The position numbers and the translations under genes are program-made. Below, in pieces: positions 7,784 to 17,030 of a DNA stretch of 64,000 nucleotides; the first letter of the stretch is position 1, and every line of letters starts with the position of its first letter. The DNA lies in the NCBI GenBank assembly GCA_016933025.1, contig JAFGBT010000003.1, positions 62,001 through 126,000 of the forward strand, in the 5' to 3' direction. The DNA comes from Spirochaetota bacterium (GTDB taxonomy: Bacteria > Spirochaetota > UBA4802 > UBA5550). The notes under the pieces are model-generated. The model made no database searches. It worked only from the letters and a program-made list of their open reading frames with translations, and was not told the DNA's origin.

Positions 7784-9301
7784 TTAGAACCTGAAATAGA
7801 TGAATTGTTCCTTTGTAAACATGCCGAAAAAGAGTATACCCGCAGTAAGGAGAGCGTAGAAAGACCATCTAACCAGCAATGCCTTATGCGAGAGCGTTTC
7901 CCAGACGTCAAACTTTTCCCGTGCCTTCTGAAATAGCCAGAGGACGACGATTGACAGTGCGAGGATGAGCATTTCGGGACGGTATGTATCGCGCGAGAAT
8001 CCGAGGATTGTATTATTTCTCGCGATGTCACTCATGTCTTTCAGGCGGACCATGTCCCACGTAAGGAGCGATGAGGTCACATCGGCAATTCCGATAAGGA
8101 TACGACGTATTATACTGAACGACTGGCTGAGACTCTCCGAGCGGAAAAAGATCCATCCACAGCAGACCAGAAAACAGGTCGTGGTTTTTTTAAGGAAATC
8201 GTGAAGGCCGTGATGCCTGTCCAGCCGGATAAGGCGTGTGACGGTAGTCCGCATGCTTCGTGTCCATACTCCGATCGCCATAAGAAGGCCATGGAAAATG
8301 CCCCACGCGATATATGTCAAGCCCGGGCCATGCCACATGCCGCTGATAAAAAATACACCAAGGATATTGCGATACTTAGCCGGCATGCCGGCCCTGTTGC
8401 CTCCTGCCGGTATGTACACATAATCCCTGAGCCAGGTCGTAAGCGAGATATGCCATCTTCTCCAGAATTCCGAGAGAGACTTCGCTCCATAGGGATTCCC
8501 GAAGTTCTCGGAAAGTCGTAAGCCGAAGACCCCGGCAGATCCACGGGCGATATCCGTGTACCCAGAAAAATCAGAGTATACCTGCACGGCAAAAAGAAGT
8601 GTCGCCAGTATAAAATATATCCCAGGGTAATGGTCCTGGTGACCGTATACTTCGCTCACCACCATGCCCGCTCTATCGGCGATCACAAGTTTTTTAAAGA
8701 AACCCCAGGCAATGAGCTTGATACCGCCGGTTATCTGCAGATAATCTGGTGCGTGCTTCTCGTGAAACTGACGGATGAAATCGGGTCGTTCTATCGGTCC
8801 CGCCACAATACGGGGAAAAAATAGTAGGGACAGTACGAGCATGCCGAAATGACGTTCCGCCATCGCAGTTCCCCGGTAGACTTCGACAATATAACTGATG
8901 CACTGCAGTGTATAGTAGGAGATACCTACGGGAATTATCAGAGCAAGCAGCGAGCGCGGATAATTTAGATGCAGCAACTGAGCGATCTGACATGCAGCAT
9001 CATTAAAAAACTTGTTGAATTTAAACAGGAACAGCACCAGTACGGGGAGGATAACGCCGATTAGTAAACATATTATTGGACTTACATGATGACCACTTCT
9101 GCTCCTTTCGATTAAGAGGGCCATTGAATATTCCGTTATTGCACAGACAAGCAGAGGAATCATAAACCATGGAGAGAATGCTGCATAGAAAAAGCAACTG
9201 GTTGCGACAAGCCACAACCACCGCCATGAATGAGGCACGAGGTAATAGACTGCCGTGGCAATGGGAAGAAAGATCAAGAATTCAATTGAATTGAATTGCA
9301 T
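7784..9301 (-). CDS. MBOAT-family membrane O-acyltransferase, copy 1
   Basis: A 505-residue polytopic membrane protein of the AlgI/DltB/PatA-type MBOAT family. It starts with MQFNSIEFLIFLP, the usual N-terminus of the AlgI branch. It has WRRWHISLTTWLRDYVYIP, where the first conserved His lies, and the catalytic His in SGMWHG about two thirds along. The family takes an acyl group from a cytoplasmic donor and passes it across the membrane to a partner. The SGNH protein directly downstream is the natural partner. It is paralogous to the gene at 10307-11875, so the pair has been duplicated as a unit. Confidence 0.93.
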   Translation of the reverse strand: MQFNSIEFLIFLPIATAVYYLVPHSWRWLWLVATSCFFYAAFSPWFMIPLLVCAITEYSMALLIERSRSGHHVSPIICLLIGVILPVLVLFLFKFNKFFNDAACQIAQLLHLNYPRSLLALIIPVGISYYTLQCISYIVEVYRGTAMAERHFGMLVLSLLFFPRIVAGPIERPDFIRQFHEKHAPDYLQITGGIKLIAWGFFKKLVIADRAGMVVSEVYGHQDHYPGIYFILATLLFAVQVYSDFSGYTDIARGSAGVFGLRLSENFGNPYGAKSLSEFWRRWHISLTTWLRDYVYIPAGGNRAGMPAKYRNILGVFFISGMWHGPGLTYIAWGIFHGLLMAIGVWTRSMRTTVTRLIRLDRHHGLHDFLKKTTTCFLVCCGWIFFRSESLSQSFSIIRRILIGIADVTSSLLTWDMVRLKDMSDIARNNTILGFSRDTYRPEMLILALSIVVLWLFQKAREKFDVWETLSHKALLVRWSFYALLTAGILFFGMFTKEQFIYFRF

Positions 9302-9349
9302 AATATGGCCAGTATTTGTTTTCTTCCGACCAGTGATGAGAAGACGATA

Positions 9350-10294
9350 TTATAATGCGCGTTTCAGCATTGTTATCATTTCAGGCGTTCGGATATTTTC
9401 TCCCTTTGCATTGAGGTGATAAATGGTGTCGGCGAAATATTCCTCGGGGTACATGAAGTCGGACGGCTTGTTGATTAGCGTGCCCTTGAAGTTTTTTTTC
9501 ATGATCTCGTAATAGGCATTGATGTATTTTTCGTTGATCAGGTAGTACTTGTCCGGAAACGGGGAAAAATAGAAGAAAACCCGGGCCTTCCTTGCGGAGG
9601 CGAAATCGTTGAAATCGTTCAGAAAGAAGATCTGCTTTTCATGCGGATAGGTGAAGGACGTGTCACGGTCGCCCAGGGGCCTGAATACCATGTAGGGGTT
9701 GGCACGGTCACCGTTTGCGTCGAATTCAATATGATAATTCGGGAAGCCTTTGTCACAAAGGTGCGAGAAATTAAATGTTGCAATATTGCGCAGGTACGAT
9801 TTCACCTTCATCTGCGAGAGTTCGTGCATGATTTTCAACATTTCCGCGTAATTGCCCTTCCTGAAATATTCCGGTATATGGCGCTCCGGCGACATCAGGA
9901 AAAAAAATTTTTTCGCTTCTTCGTTCGTGTGGATATAGTAGTAGTAGCGCGGATCCAGCAGCGTGCCGTATTCCATGGTTATGACCACCACGTCGCCCGC
10001 TCTCAGAAAGGGCCTGATCTCATCGAGGTGCTCCTGGGTCCCCATACCGCCCCAGAGGCTCATGTTTATCACCGAATGCTTCAGCTCCTTCTCTATGAGG
10101 GGGCCGTTTATCGACAGTACGCTGCTGCCGCCGACAAAAATCATTCGCGGAGACGGCCTGGTCTTTAACATCTCCTTTTTGTTCACCATTGCGGCAAGAT
10201 CATGAGGATAGGTGCCCGGTGCGAACCAGACAACCGTTAGGGATACCGCCATGAGGACGAAGCAGATGAATATGTTGCGGAACATCCTGATCAT
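9350..10294 (-). CDS. SGNH-type O-acyltransferase partner (AlgJ/DltD-like), copy 2
   Basis: A 314-residue protein with an N-terminal membrane anchor (residues about 5-25) and an extracytoplasmic SGNH-like domain. The nucleophile Ser is in IFVGGSS and the Asp/His pair in FADTIYHL near the C-terminus, followed by an N..GENIRT segment as in AlgJ/DltD-like proteins. GGCGG lies 8 bases before the ATG. It begins 12 bases after the MBOAT gene at 10307-11875, its presumed partner. Compared with copy 1 the core is well conserved while the region between residues about 150 and 230 differs, which may reflect a different acceptor position. Confidence 0.8.
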   Translation of the reverse strand: MIRMFRNIFICFVLMAVSLTVVWFAPGTYPHDLAAMVNKKEMLKTRPSPRMIFVGGSSVLSINGPLIEKELKHSVINMSLWGGMGTQEHLDEIRPFLRAGDVVVITMEYGTLLDPRYYYYIHTNEEAKKFFFLMSPERHIPEYFRKGNYAEMLKIMHELSQMKVKSYLRNIATFNFSHLCDKGFPNYHIEFDANGDRANPYMVFRPLGDRDTSFTYPHEKQIFFLNDFNDFASARKARVFFYFSPFPDKYYLINEKYINAYYEIMKKNFKGTLINKPSDFMYPEEYFADTIYHLNAKGENIRTPEMITMLKRAL

Positions 10295-10306
10295 ACGTAA
10301 CGCCGC

Positions 10307-11875
10307 CTAAAATTTAAAATATATGAACTGCTGGTTTGAATAGACGCCGAGAAACACCAGCGCGAAGAGCATTCCGAAATAGAGAGCCCACCTGAAGTAC
10401 CACGGTTTTTCAGAGATGATGATGCGAAGCGGCCTGGAGCTGTTTTCCTGTATTATTTCTATCGCGCCCCAGACGACCAGGGTCAGGAAGAGGGTGATCA
10501 TTTCAGGGAAAAACGCGGGCTTTGAAAAGCCGAGGAATGTCACCTTGTTCTGCGGCACAAGGAGCAGCCTCAGCTTTTCGTAGTCGAGCGCTATTACGAT
10601 TTTCATGAGCTTCCCAAAGCCGGTGAAGAGATTGGTAATGAAATACCACCCGTCAGATGTGGAATTCGCCCTGAAAAATATTCCGGCGAATGTAAAGAGC
10701 AGGAACGTGTTAATTATTTTAATCGCGTTGTGCAGTTTCGGCACTTTTGAAAGCCCGATGAATGATGTGAATTTATTTCGGATTGAGTTTGTCCAGATGG
10801 AAAAGAGCTGATAAAATCCGTTCATGGCTGCCCATATGATAAAGGTCCAGTTCGCGCCGTGCCAGATGCCACTCAGTATAAACACCACCATGATGTTGTA
10901 CTGCCAGCGCCATCTGGCGACGCGGTTGCCGCCCATAGGTATGTACACGTAATCCCGCAGCCAGGATATCAGCGTGATGTGCCATCTTCTCCAGAGATCG
11001 GATATGGATTTGGAGAGATAGGGCCGCTTGAAGTTATCGGTGAGCCTGAAGCCCATGAGCTGACCGATGCCGACGGCCATATCAGAATAACCCGAAAAAT
11101 CGCAGTAAACCTGGAATATGAAACAGAGGCTTGCTATGATCAGGTAGATACCGAAGTATCCCTGCGGGTTGTTGAATACCTCGTTTGCCACGATGGCGGC
11201 GCGGTCGGCGATCACGATTTTTTTGAAGAGTCCCCATGCCATTAGCTTGAGGCCGTCAGCGGTACGCTGATAGTCAAACACATGCTCCTCGTAAAACTGG
11301 GGAATCAGTCTTTTCGCGCGCTCAATAGGACCGGCGACTATCTTGGGAAAAAACAGCATATACAGAGAGAAAATTCCGAGATGCCGCTCGGCGTTGATAG
11401 TGCCGCGGTGCACGTCGATGAGATAACTGAGGCTGTGGAAGGTATAGTATGAAATTCCGACCGGTATCAAGATGTTCAGCACCGCGGAAGGGTATCGCAA
11501 TCCGAGAAAGTTGGCGATTTGGGCAATGGACTGGTTGAAGAAGTTGAAATATTTAAAGATGAAGAGGAGAATCAGCGGAAACGCGACCCCGATGAACACA
11601 TAGAGGCTCCCGGTATGCGAACCGGACGCCCTGCATTTTTCGATACGCAGGGCAATGTAGTAATTGACTATGATGACCGAGAGCAGCGCGACGGCGACAA
11701 AAATGTAGTAATAAAATGGGACCTTGCCCGGAATATAGGTGGAATAGTAAAAATAGCAGAAGAAAAAAATGCTTGATACAAGCAACCAGATCCAGCGCCA
11801 TTTATGCGGTATTAAAAAATAGAGCAGTACTACCGCCGGGAGAAAGATAAAGAATTCTAACGAGTTAAAAAGCAT
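10307..11875 (-). CDS. MBOAT-family membrane O-acyltransferase, copy 2
   Basis: A 522-residue polytopic MBOAT protein of the AlgI branch (MLFNSLEFFIFLP start; about ten or more hydrophobic segments). The conserved DLWRRWHITLISWLRDYVYIP segment and the catalytic His in SGIWHGANW are intact. It is the promoter-proximal member of the duplicated MBOAT-SGNH modules. A 210-base gap separates it from rmd upstream and holds only a weak promoter candidate. Predicted role: acyl transfer across the inner membrane for decoration of the polymer built by the neighbouring GT4 enzymes. Confidence 0.93.
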   Translation of the reverse strand: MLFNSLEFFIFLPAVVLLYFLIPHKWRWIWLLVSSIFFFCYFYYSTYIPGKVPFYYYIFVAVALLSVIIVNYYIALRIEKCRASGSHTGSLYVFIGVAFPLILLFIFKYFNFFNQSIAQIANFLGLRYPSAVLNILIPVGISYYTFHSLSYLIDVHRGTINAERHLGIFSLYMLFFPKIVAGPIERAKRLIPQFYEEHVFDYQRTADGLKLMAWGLFKKIVIADRAAIVANEVFNNPQGYFGIYLIIASLCFIFQVYCDFSGYSDMAVGIGQLMGFRLTDNFKRPYLSKSISDLWRRWHITLISWLRDYVYIPMGGNRVARWRWQYNIMVVFILSGIWHGANWTFIIWAAMNGFYQLFSIWTNSIRNKFTSFIGLSKVPKLHNAIKIINTFLLFTFAGIFFRANSTSDGWYFITNLFTGFGKLMKIVIALDYEKLRLLLVPQNKVTFLGFSKPAFFPEMITLFLTLVVWGAIEIIQENSSRPLRIIISEKPWYFRWALYFGMLFALVFLGVYSNQQFIYFKF

Positions 11876-11995
11876 GCCATGTCACATTTGATTACTTAAT
11901 AAGGTATCGTAGTCTCCGCCTGATTGCATCGTCAACAAAAAATAATTGGAACGTTGCTAAACAGGAATGTGTCTCGTCTGGGTTCGATACCGGCT

Positions 11996-12028
11996 TGTCA
12001 CGTATCCAGTATATGACAATATAGTCAA
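11996..12028 (-). promoter_or_regulatory. Weak promoter candidate upstream of the MBOAT modules
   Basis: In the 210-base gap between rmd and the MBOAT gene, the minus strand has TTGACT (12028-12023) with only a poor -10 match 16-18 bases on. An imperfectly placed inverted repeat TTGTCA/TGACAA lies over the same stretch. Nothing else is evident in this gap. Confidence 0.25.
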
Positions 12029-12085
12029 GACAAAATTGTTGTTATCCGCCATGAATCATCCGCGCAAATCTGCGATATGCTGGCT

Positions 12086-12970
12086 TTATTCTGATAGAAT
12101 CCATTTCAGGGTGTTTTCAATGTCATACGACGGCTGCCAGCCGCACGCATCGGACAACAATGACCTGTCTCCGATGGCTTTCACGATTTCATTTTTTCTC
12201 ATTAATGAATCAGATTTCCTGACCTGGAGTGTGACTCCCGAAATTTTTTGCATAAGCCCCAGAAGATCGGACAGCCGGTAACCGATTCCGCTCGCGATGT
12301 TGTAGACCTGCCCGTCCTGGAATTGTTCCATCAGGCGGATGTACGCGTCAACCACGTCGCGAACATCAAGAAAGTCGCGGGTAACGGAGAGGTTTCCCAG
12401 TTCGATATCCGGCTTTTTTTCTTTAATGGCGCTGGTGATTTTCGGCACGAAAAAATGCGGGTCCTGCCCCCGGCCGATGTGATTGAACGGCCTGACGATG
12501 CAGAGCGGGAGGCCGTGGTCGCAATGAAATACCCGGGCGATGTGCTCCGCAGCCGCCTTGCTTGCGCCGTAGTGGTTCACCGGGCTGAGCGGCGTACTTT
12601 CGTTTATGGGCTGGCGATCGTCCTCCACGATCCCGTATACCTGCGATGAGCTGACCAAGAGAAAGGCCGGTTTTTTCGCAAGCCGGCCGGCGGCTGAAAG
12701 AAGGTTCAGCGTGCCGTTCACATTGATCCCGTAGAGGAGGGATGGGTTGTCGTAAGCGACCCGTGAGATGGCGGCCAGGTGAAAAATGAAATCGGGGGTT
12801 GCTTCAGCGATGCAGTCAAGCACCGCGTTTCCGTCGGTGATGTCGACGGCGCGTGTGCCGGGGCCGCCGCTCCTGACGTCGATGCCGGTCACCTGGTGGC
12901 CCCTGTCTTCAAGGGCCCGGCGGAGTATGCTTCCCACGAAGCCATTGATGCCGGTAATTAATATCTTCAT
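12086..12970 (-). CDS. rmd: GDP-4-dehydro-6-deoxy-D-mannose reductase (RMD)
   Basis: An extended SDR/epimerase of about 294 residues. It has TGINGFVG near the N-terminus for NAD(P)H, the Ser in SSSQVYG, YGASK as the YxxxK pair, and RPFNHIGRGQDPHF, a stretch characteristic of RMD enzymes. RMD reduces GDP-4-keto-6-deoxy-D-mannose, the product of Gmd, to GDP-D-rhamnose. It lies directly downstream of gmd in the same direction, which supports this over a generic epimerase. The start is placed at 12970, where the nucleotide-binding motif follows at the usual distance; longer in-frame starts at 13009-13039 are possible but would overlap or abut gmd. Confidence 0.88.
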   Translation of the reverse strand: MKILITGINGFVGSILRRALEDRGHQVTGIDVRSGGPGTRAVDITDGNAVLDCIAEATPDFIFHLAAISRVAYDNPSLLYGINVNGTLNLLSAAGRLAKKPAFLLVSSSQVYGIVEDDRQPINESTPLSPVNHYGASKAAAEHIARVFHCDHGLPLCIVRPFNHIGRGQDPHFFVPKITSAIKEKKPDIELGNLSVTRDFLDVRDVVDAYIRLMEQFQDGQVYNIASGIGYRLSDLLGLMQKISGVTLQVRKSDSLMRKNEIVKAIGDRSLLSDACGWQPSYDIENTLKWILSE

Positions 12971-13022
12971 CGCTCTGTGAGGGTCCGTCGAAGCGCTGTC
13001 GCCCTTCATGACGGGGCCCATG

Positions 13023-14039
13023 TTATGATATGCGCTCAAGGTCTCGCTGGACCATTATCTCGACAAGCTCCTTGAATTTGACTTTCGGCGACCAGCCGAG
13101 TTCTTTTTTCGCAAGCGAGTAATCGCCGAGCAAATGGTCGACCTCGCCGGGACGGAAATACCGTGGGTTGATTTTAACCAGTGTTTTCCCGGATTTTGAG
13201 TCTATTCCGGTTTCGTTGACACCGGAACCCTTCCACGAAATATCGATGCCAACGTAATTAAAGGCGTGCTCGATGAACTCGCGTACAGAATGGTTCTCAT
13301 TGGTCGCCAGAAGGTAGTCTTTCGGTTTCGGCTGTTGTAGCATCATCCACATGCCTTCCACGAATTCCTTGGCGTAGCCCCAGTCCCGCTTGGCGTCCAT
13401 GTTGCCGATCTCGAAGTAATCCTGCGCGCCCATCTTTATACGGGCCACCGCGTCGCTCACTTTTCTCGTTACGAACTCGATGCCGCGGAGCGGCGACTCA
13501 TGGTTGAACAGTATGCCGGAGCATCCGAAAATGTCGTATGACTCGCGGTAGTTGATAGTGAGCCAGTGGCCGTACAGCTTGGCGGCCGCGTAGGGGCTTC
13601 TCGGATAAAACGGGGTGGTTTCCTTCTGGGGAACTTCCTGCACCTTGCCGAACATTTCAGAGCTGGAGGCCTGGTAAAATTTAATTCTCGGGTTGACGAT
13701 CCGTATGGCCTCGAGCACGCGCGTCACGCCGATGGCGGTTATCTCACCGGTCAATACCGGCTTCTCGAATGAGACGGCGACAAAGCTCTGCGCGGCGAGA
13801 TTGTAGACCTCATCGGGCTTGATTTTTTCAAACGTACGGATGAGGTTCCCGGTGTCGAGAATGTCGACTTCCAGGAACTCGACATTGTTCCGGATATTGA
13901 GCTCTTCAAGTCTCCAGAAATTCGGAGAGCTCGTACGACGGTAGCCGCCGTACACCTTGTATCCCTTTGACAATAAGAGCTGGGAAAGATAGGCGCCGTC
14001 CTGACCGGTTACTCCTGTTATGAAAGCTGTTTTACCCAT
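13023..14039 (-). CDS. gmd: GDP-mannose 4,6-dehydratase
   Basis: A 338-residue enzyme that converts GDP-D-mannose to GDP-4-keto-6-deoxy-D-mannose. It has [10 protein letters not shown] for NADP binding, [19 protein letters not shown], the YxxxK in SPYAAAK, and NHESPLRG, all diagnostic of Gmd. Length is normal for the family. It heads the glycan locus; a promoter candidate lies 84-111 bases upstream. The downstream reductase is RMD rather than GMER (fucose branch), so the pathway points to D-rhamnose. Confidence 0.96.
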   Translation of the reverse strand: MGKTAFITGVTGQDGAYLSQLLLSKGYKVYGGYRRTSSPNFWRLEELNIRNNVEFLEVDILDTGNLIRTFEKIKPDEVYNLAAQSFVAVSFEKPVLTGEITAIGVTRVLEAIRIVNPRIKFYQASSSEMFGKVQEVPQKETTPFYPRSPYAAAKLYGHWLTINYRESYDIFGCSGILFNHESPLRGIEFVTRKVSDAVARIKMGAQDYFEIGNMDAKRDWGYAKEFVEGMWMMLQQPKPKDYLLATNENHSVREFIEHAFNYVGIDISWKGSGVNETGIDSKSGKTLVKINPRYFRPGEVDHLLGDYSLAKKELGWSPKVKFKELVEIMVQRDLERIS

Positions 14040-14122
14040 GTCATACCATCCAAATAAATGCTACGTACTATCCTGGCGTGTGAATTCGGATCGATAACCA
14101 GAAATGAATTGTAGATTTCTCA

Positions 14123-14150
14123 CTATGGAGGGATGGAGATATTTGTCAAT
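14123..14150 (-). promoter_or_regulatory. Putative promoter of the gmd-led locus
   Basis: The minus strand shows TTGACA (14150-14145), a 16-base spacer and CATAGT (14128-14123). It predicts a leader of roughly 75 bases before gmd. It is the minus-strand half of a divergent promoter region. Confidence 0.5.
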
Positions 14151-14213
14151 AATCATTTTCGATGACTTATGCGACATATCATTACACTTCAGCAGGCGAG
14201 CGTGAGAAAAGCA

Positions 14214-14243
14214 TTGACAAAATAGATAAATTAATAAGATTAT
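14214..14243 (+). promoter_or_regulatory. Putative promoter of the LysM lipoprotein gene
   Basis: TTGACA (14214-14219), an 18-base AT-rich spacer, and GATTAT (14238-14243), ending 35 bases before the start codon at 14279. Confidence 0.5.
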
Positions 14244-14278
14244 AGCGACATTACTATCATGTATTTGCGAGGATTGCC

Positions 14279-15718
14279 ATGACATCACGCAGAATGTTTT
14301 TATCCATCATCTCCTGTGTCGCACTCGGCTTTGTCTCGTGCGATGTCGATGTTCCGATAACTGAAATGGTAAAGGCCCGAACGACAATCGAACGGGCACG
14401 CACGGCGATGGCCGAGAAATATGACAATGATAACCTGACAAAGGCCGAGGACTGGCTGAAAAAATCGCACGACTATATTATTGCGAAAGACAGTAAAAAC
14501 GCGAAAATTGCTGCGGAGAAGGCAATCGTCTACGCGGATATTGCACTGCAGACCTCACTGCCTCAAGCCGTCGACGATTTGCTCTCCGACGCAAAAACCG
14601 TGTTCAAGGACGCTGACGACCTGTATGCGGAGAAACTCGCGCCGGAGCAATTTACCGCGGCGGGGAACGCAATAGTCGAATCTGAACAGATGAAGGAAGA
14701 ACAGAACCTGTGGGACGCCTTTGTGAAGGCGAAAGAAGCGGTTGCGGCGGGCACCGAGGCGAAGGAGATAGCGCTCGATCAGGTGCCGCAGCTCAACGGG
14801 GAGATCGACAGGCTGAAAAAGGACGCTGAAGACCTCGGCGCCCTGAAGCTGACGGCAGAGCAGAAAAAGGAGGTGGCTGAAGCGTCCGCGAACCTGGATA
14901 AAGCGCAGGAGCTCATTGCTCAGAACAGGATAAAGGAGGCGGTACCATTGATAGCGGCCTCCGAAGAGAAGCTCATGAACGTCAAGACGGCAGTGCAGAA
15001 GGTTTCGGCAAAGGACCGTATTGCGCAGCTGCGCAAGGAGGTTGAACAGCTTAACAGGGAGCGGGGATCTGAATTTGCCGGTGAGGACCTCGGCGTCGTC
15101 ACAGCGGCCCTGAATGAAGCCGAGTCCCTGCTTGACCAGGACAGATACGACGAGGCAAGCGGCAAGATAGCGGAAGCGGAAAGCGCGCTCGCCCAGGCGA
15201 AAGAGAAGACTACGAAGGGACTGGCAATTGACAAGTCGAAATCAGTGCAGAAGTTGCTCGAGGAAGTGAAGAAAAAGGACGCCGATAACAAGTTCCAGGA
15301 CGAGATCGCCCGCGCCTCGGAGACGATCGCCGAGGGAAACACGCTGCTGGAGAGCGGTTCCTACCCGGAGAGCCTGGCGAAGTATAATGATGCCGAGTCC
15401 CTCCTCTACTCGCTCGGAGTCGCGCGCGAAAAGGACTATCTGAAAGACAAGGGCCTCCTTGAAGACGCGGAAGGCAAAAAAATATATAAAGTTATATACA
15501 ACAGACAAAAGCGCGACTGCCTCTGGAGGATTGCGGACAAGATCTACAATAACGCCCGGCTCTGGCCGTTAATATACATGGCGAACAAGGACCAGATCAA
15601 GGATCCGGACCTCATTTTCCCGGGACAGAGATTCGTGATCCCCGATATACCGAAAAAGAAGGAAAACGGCCGGAGTGAAGAAAAGGATAAAGAAGCCGTT
15701 AAAGAAGAGGAGATGTGA
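14279..15718 (+). CDS. LysM-domain lipoprotein with helical repeats
   Basis: A 479-residue predicted lipoprotein. GAGGA precedes the ATG, and the signal ends in VSC with Cys at residue 21. Residues about 30-390 are mostly alpha-helical, rich in Ala/Glu/Lys, with recurring segments of the type ALNEAESLLDQDRYDEA that look like divergent TPR-like or DUF4398-like helical pairs. A LysM domain follows at about 402-452 (WRIADKIY, then ...ANKDQIKDPDLIFPGQRFVIP), which binds peptidoglycan glycan strands. A charged Lys/Glu tail ends the protein. It is probably an envelope scaffold anchored in a membrane by lipid and to the cell wall by LysM. It is followed closely by an exported propeller protein and an M50 protease in the same direction. 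Confidence 0.87.
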   Translation: MTSRRMFLSIISCVALGFVSCDVDVPITEMVKARTTIERARTAMAEKYDNDNLTKAEDWLKKSHDYIIAKDSKNAKIAAEKAIVYADIALQTSLPQAVDDLLSDAKTVFKDADDLYAEKLAPEQFTAAGNAIVESEQMKEEQNLWDAFVKAKEAVAAGTEAKEIALDQVPQLNGEIDRLKKDAEDLGALKLTAEQKKEVAEASANLDKAQELIAQNRIKEAVPLIAASEEKLMNVKTAVQKVSAKDRIAQLRKEVEQLNRERGSEFAGEDLGVVTAALNEAESLLDQDRYDEASGKIAEAESALAQAKEKTTKGLAIDKSKSVQKLLEEVKKKDADNKFQDEIARASETIAEGNTLLESGSYPESLAKYNDAESLLYSLGVAREKDYLKDKGLLEDAEGKKIYKVIYNRQKRDCLWRIADKIYNNARLWPLIYMANKDQIKDPDLIFPGQRFVIPDIPKKKENGRSEEKDKEAVKEEEM

Positions 15719-15782
15719 AGGAATCAGCCTGAATAAACAGGAATCCGTCTCTAAAATGAACGAGGATTTGTCGGAATAATTT

Positions 15783-16982
15783 GTGAAACGTAGAGTTCTC
15801 TCTGTATATATATGCCTGATCGCCTCAAGCCTCATGTCAGGCCTGCACGCGAGGGACATTAACCTCGATTCCATTTATATCAGGAGCGGTTCCCGGTACT
15901 ACGACAGGCTGCTGGAGAAAAAAGTTGAGGCCTACCAGGCCGCCCATTCCCAGTTCGTCGACCGGAACGTCATATTTGCCTGCTGGGGAGACGGATTTAC
16001 CCTCCTGTATGCCAAGGAACTGCCCGAGCTGAATATCATCTATTCATTCAACCGGACGGCCCGCCGCTGCCGCGAGCTTTTCAGGCTGACCGGGACCATC
16101 ACCGCGTTCAAAAACAGCGCCAGCGGGAAGTACCTTTTCGTCAAGCGGATCCTGGCCGGCGCGGACATGGTCCCGCGCGGGGAAACCCTTGTGCTGAACT
16201 GCGGAACGAGGCAGATCACGAAGATCGAGCCCGCCTATCCGTTTATAGATTTTTCCCTTGCGCCCGGAGGAGACACCATACTCTATGAATCGAAAGAGGG
16301 GATCGTCGAATATTTTCCTGAAACCGGCGTGAAGAGACTTGAAATCAGAAGGAGAGAATATGCTTCGGTTGCGACCCCGGGTGCGCCGACAATTGCGTAC
16401 CTCTCCCCCAACAGGAAAAAGACCGTGGTTGTCAGCGGCAGCGGCGGTTCGTACCGCTCGAAGATCATCTCCCGGGCGGGATCGTTATCGCTGCCCGGCA
16501 TAACCTCGGCAAGCGAGATCCACTGGATTGACAATAACCTGCTGGTCTACCGGATGGGGGACGCGGGCAACTACTCGGTGAACCTGTACGACACGAACGC
16601 GCGAAAATCGACGCTGCTCACGGGCAACTCACTGAATACGAACATACAATTTTCGGTGTTCCCGAAACTCGTGGCGTTCCTGAAAGACCAGGTGATCCAC
16701 ATCTATGATGCAAGGAAGAAGGAGACCGTCAATACCGGCCTCGAGGGGGAGGACGTGAGCTTCTCTCCGGATGGCAATCGGTTCGCTTCGCTCTATCTGA
16801 AAAAGCTGTTCATCACCGGGGTCGCGACGGTGTCGAAGAAGAATGCTGCATTGACGAAACTGGCGCGGCAGATCCAGGAACTGTACAGGGTCTGCCTTGA
16901 TTCCAGCGGGGACCTTGCCAATGAATATTCCCCGGAATATATCAGAAAAAAGATTGCAGTGTACCGAAAGATGTCGGACTGA
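15783..16982 (+). CDS. Exported beta-propeller-like protein (TolB/WD40-type repeats)
   Basis: A 399-residue protein starting with GTG and a signal peptide that ends near LHA at residue 23. The mature part has recurring short beta-strand blocks with propeller hallmarks: FSLAPGGDTILYES, IAYLSPNRKKT and VSFSPDGNRFASLYL resemble TolB/WD40-like PD40 repeats. No catalytic motif is evident. The last 60 residues are helical. It lies 64 bases after the LysM lipoprotein gene on the same strand, so it is probably co-transcribed and acts in the periplasm. The function is unknown; a scaffold or sensor role is only a guess. Confidence 0.72.
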   Translation: MKRRVLSVYICLIASSLMSGLHARDINLDSIYIRSGSRYYDRLLEKKVEAYQAAHSQFVDRNVIFACWGDGFTLLYAKELPELNIIYSFNRTARRCRELFRLTGTITAFKNSASGKYLFVKRILAGADMVPRGETLVLNCGTRQITKIEPAYPFIDFSLAPGGDTILYESKEGIVEYFPETGVKRLEIRRREYASVATPGAPTIAYLSPNRKKTVVVSGSGGSYRSKIISRAGSLSLPGITSASEIHWIDNNLLVYRMGDAGNYSVNLYDTNARKSTLLTGNSLNTNIQFSVFPKLVAFLKDQVIHIYDARKKETVNTGLEGEDVSFSPDGNRFASLYLKKLFITGVATVSKKNAALTKLARQIQELYRVCLDSSGDLANEYSPEYIRKKIAVYRKMSD

Positions 16983-17030
16983 CACGGCTCATCGGTCCGC
17001 GACGAGAATACTTTCCGGGAGACCGGCAGC

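Noticed and set aside
11965-12000. GGGTTCGATACCGG looks like the T-arm of a tRNA
   Set aside because: No acceptor, D-arm or anticodon stem pairs upstream, and no CCA-end structure follows. At most it is a chance match or tiny remnant.
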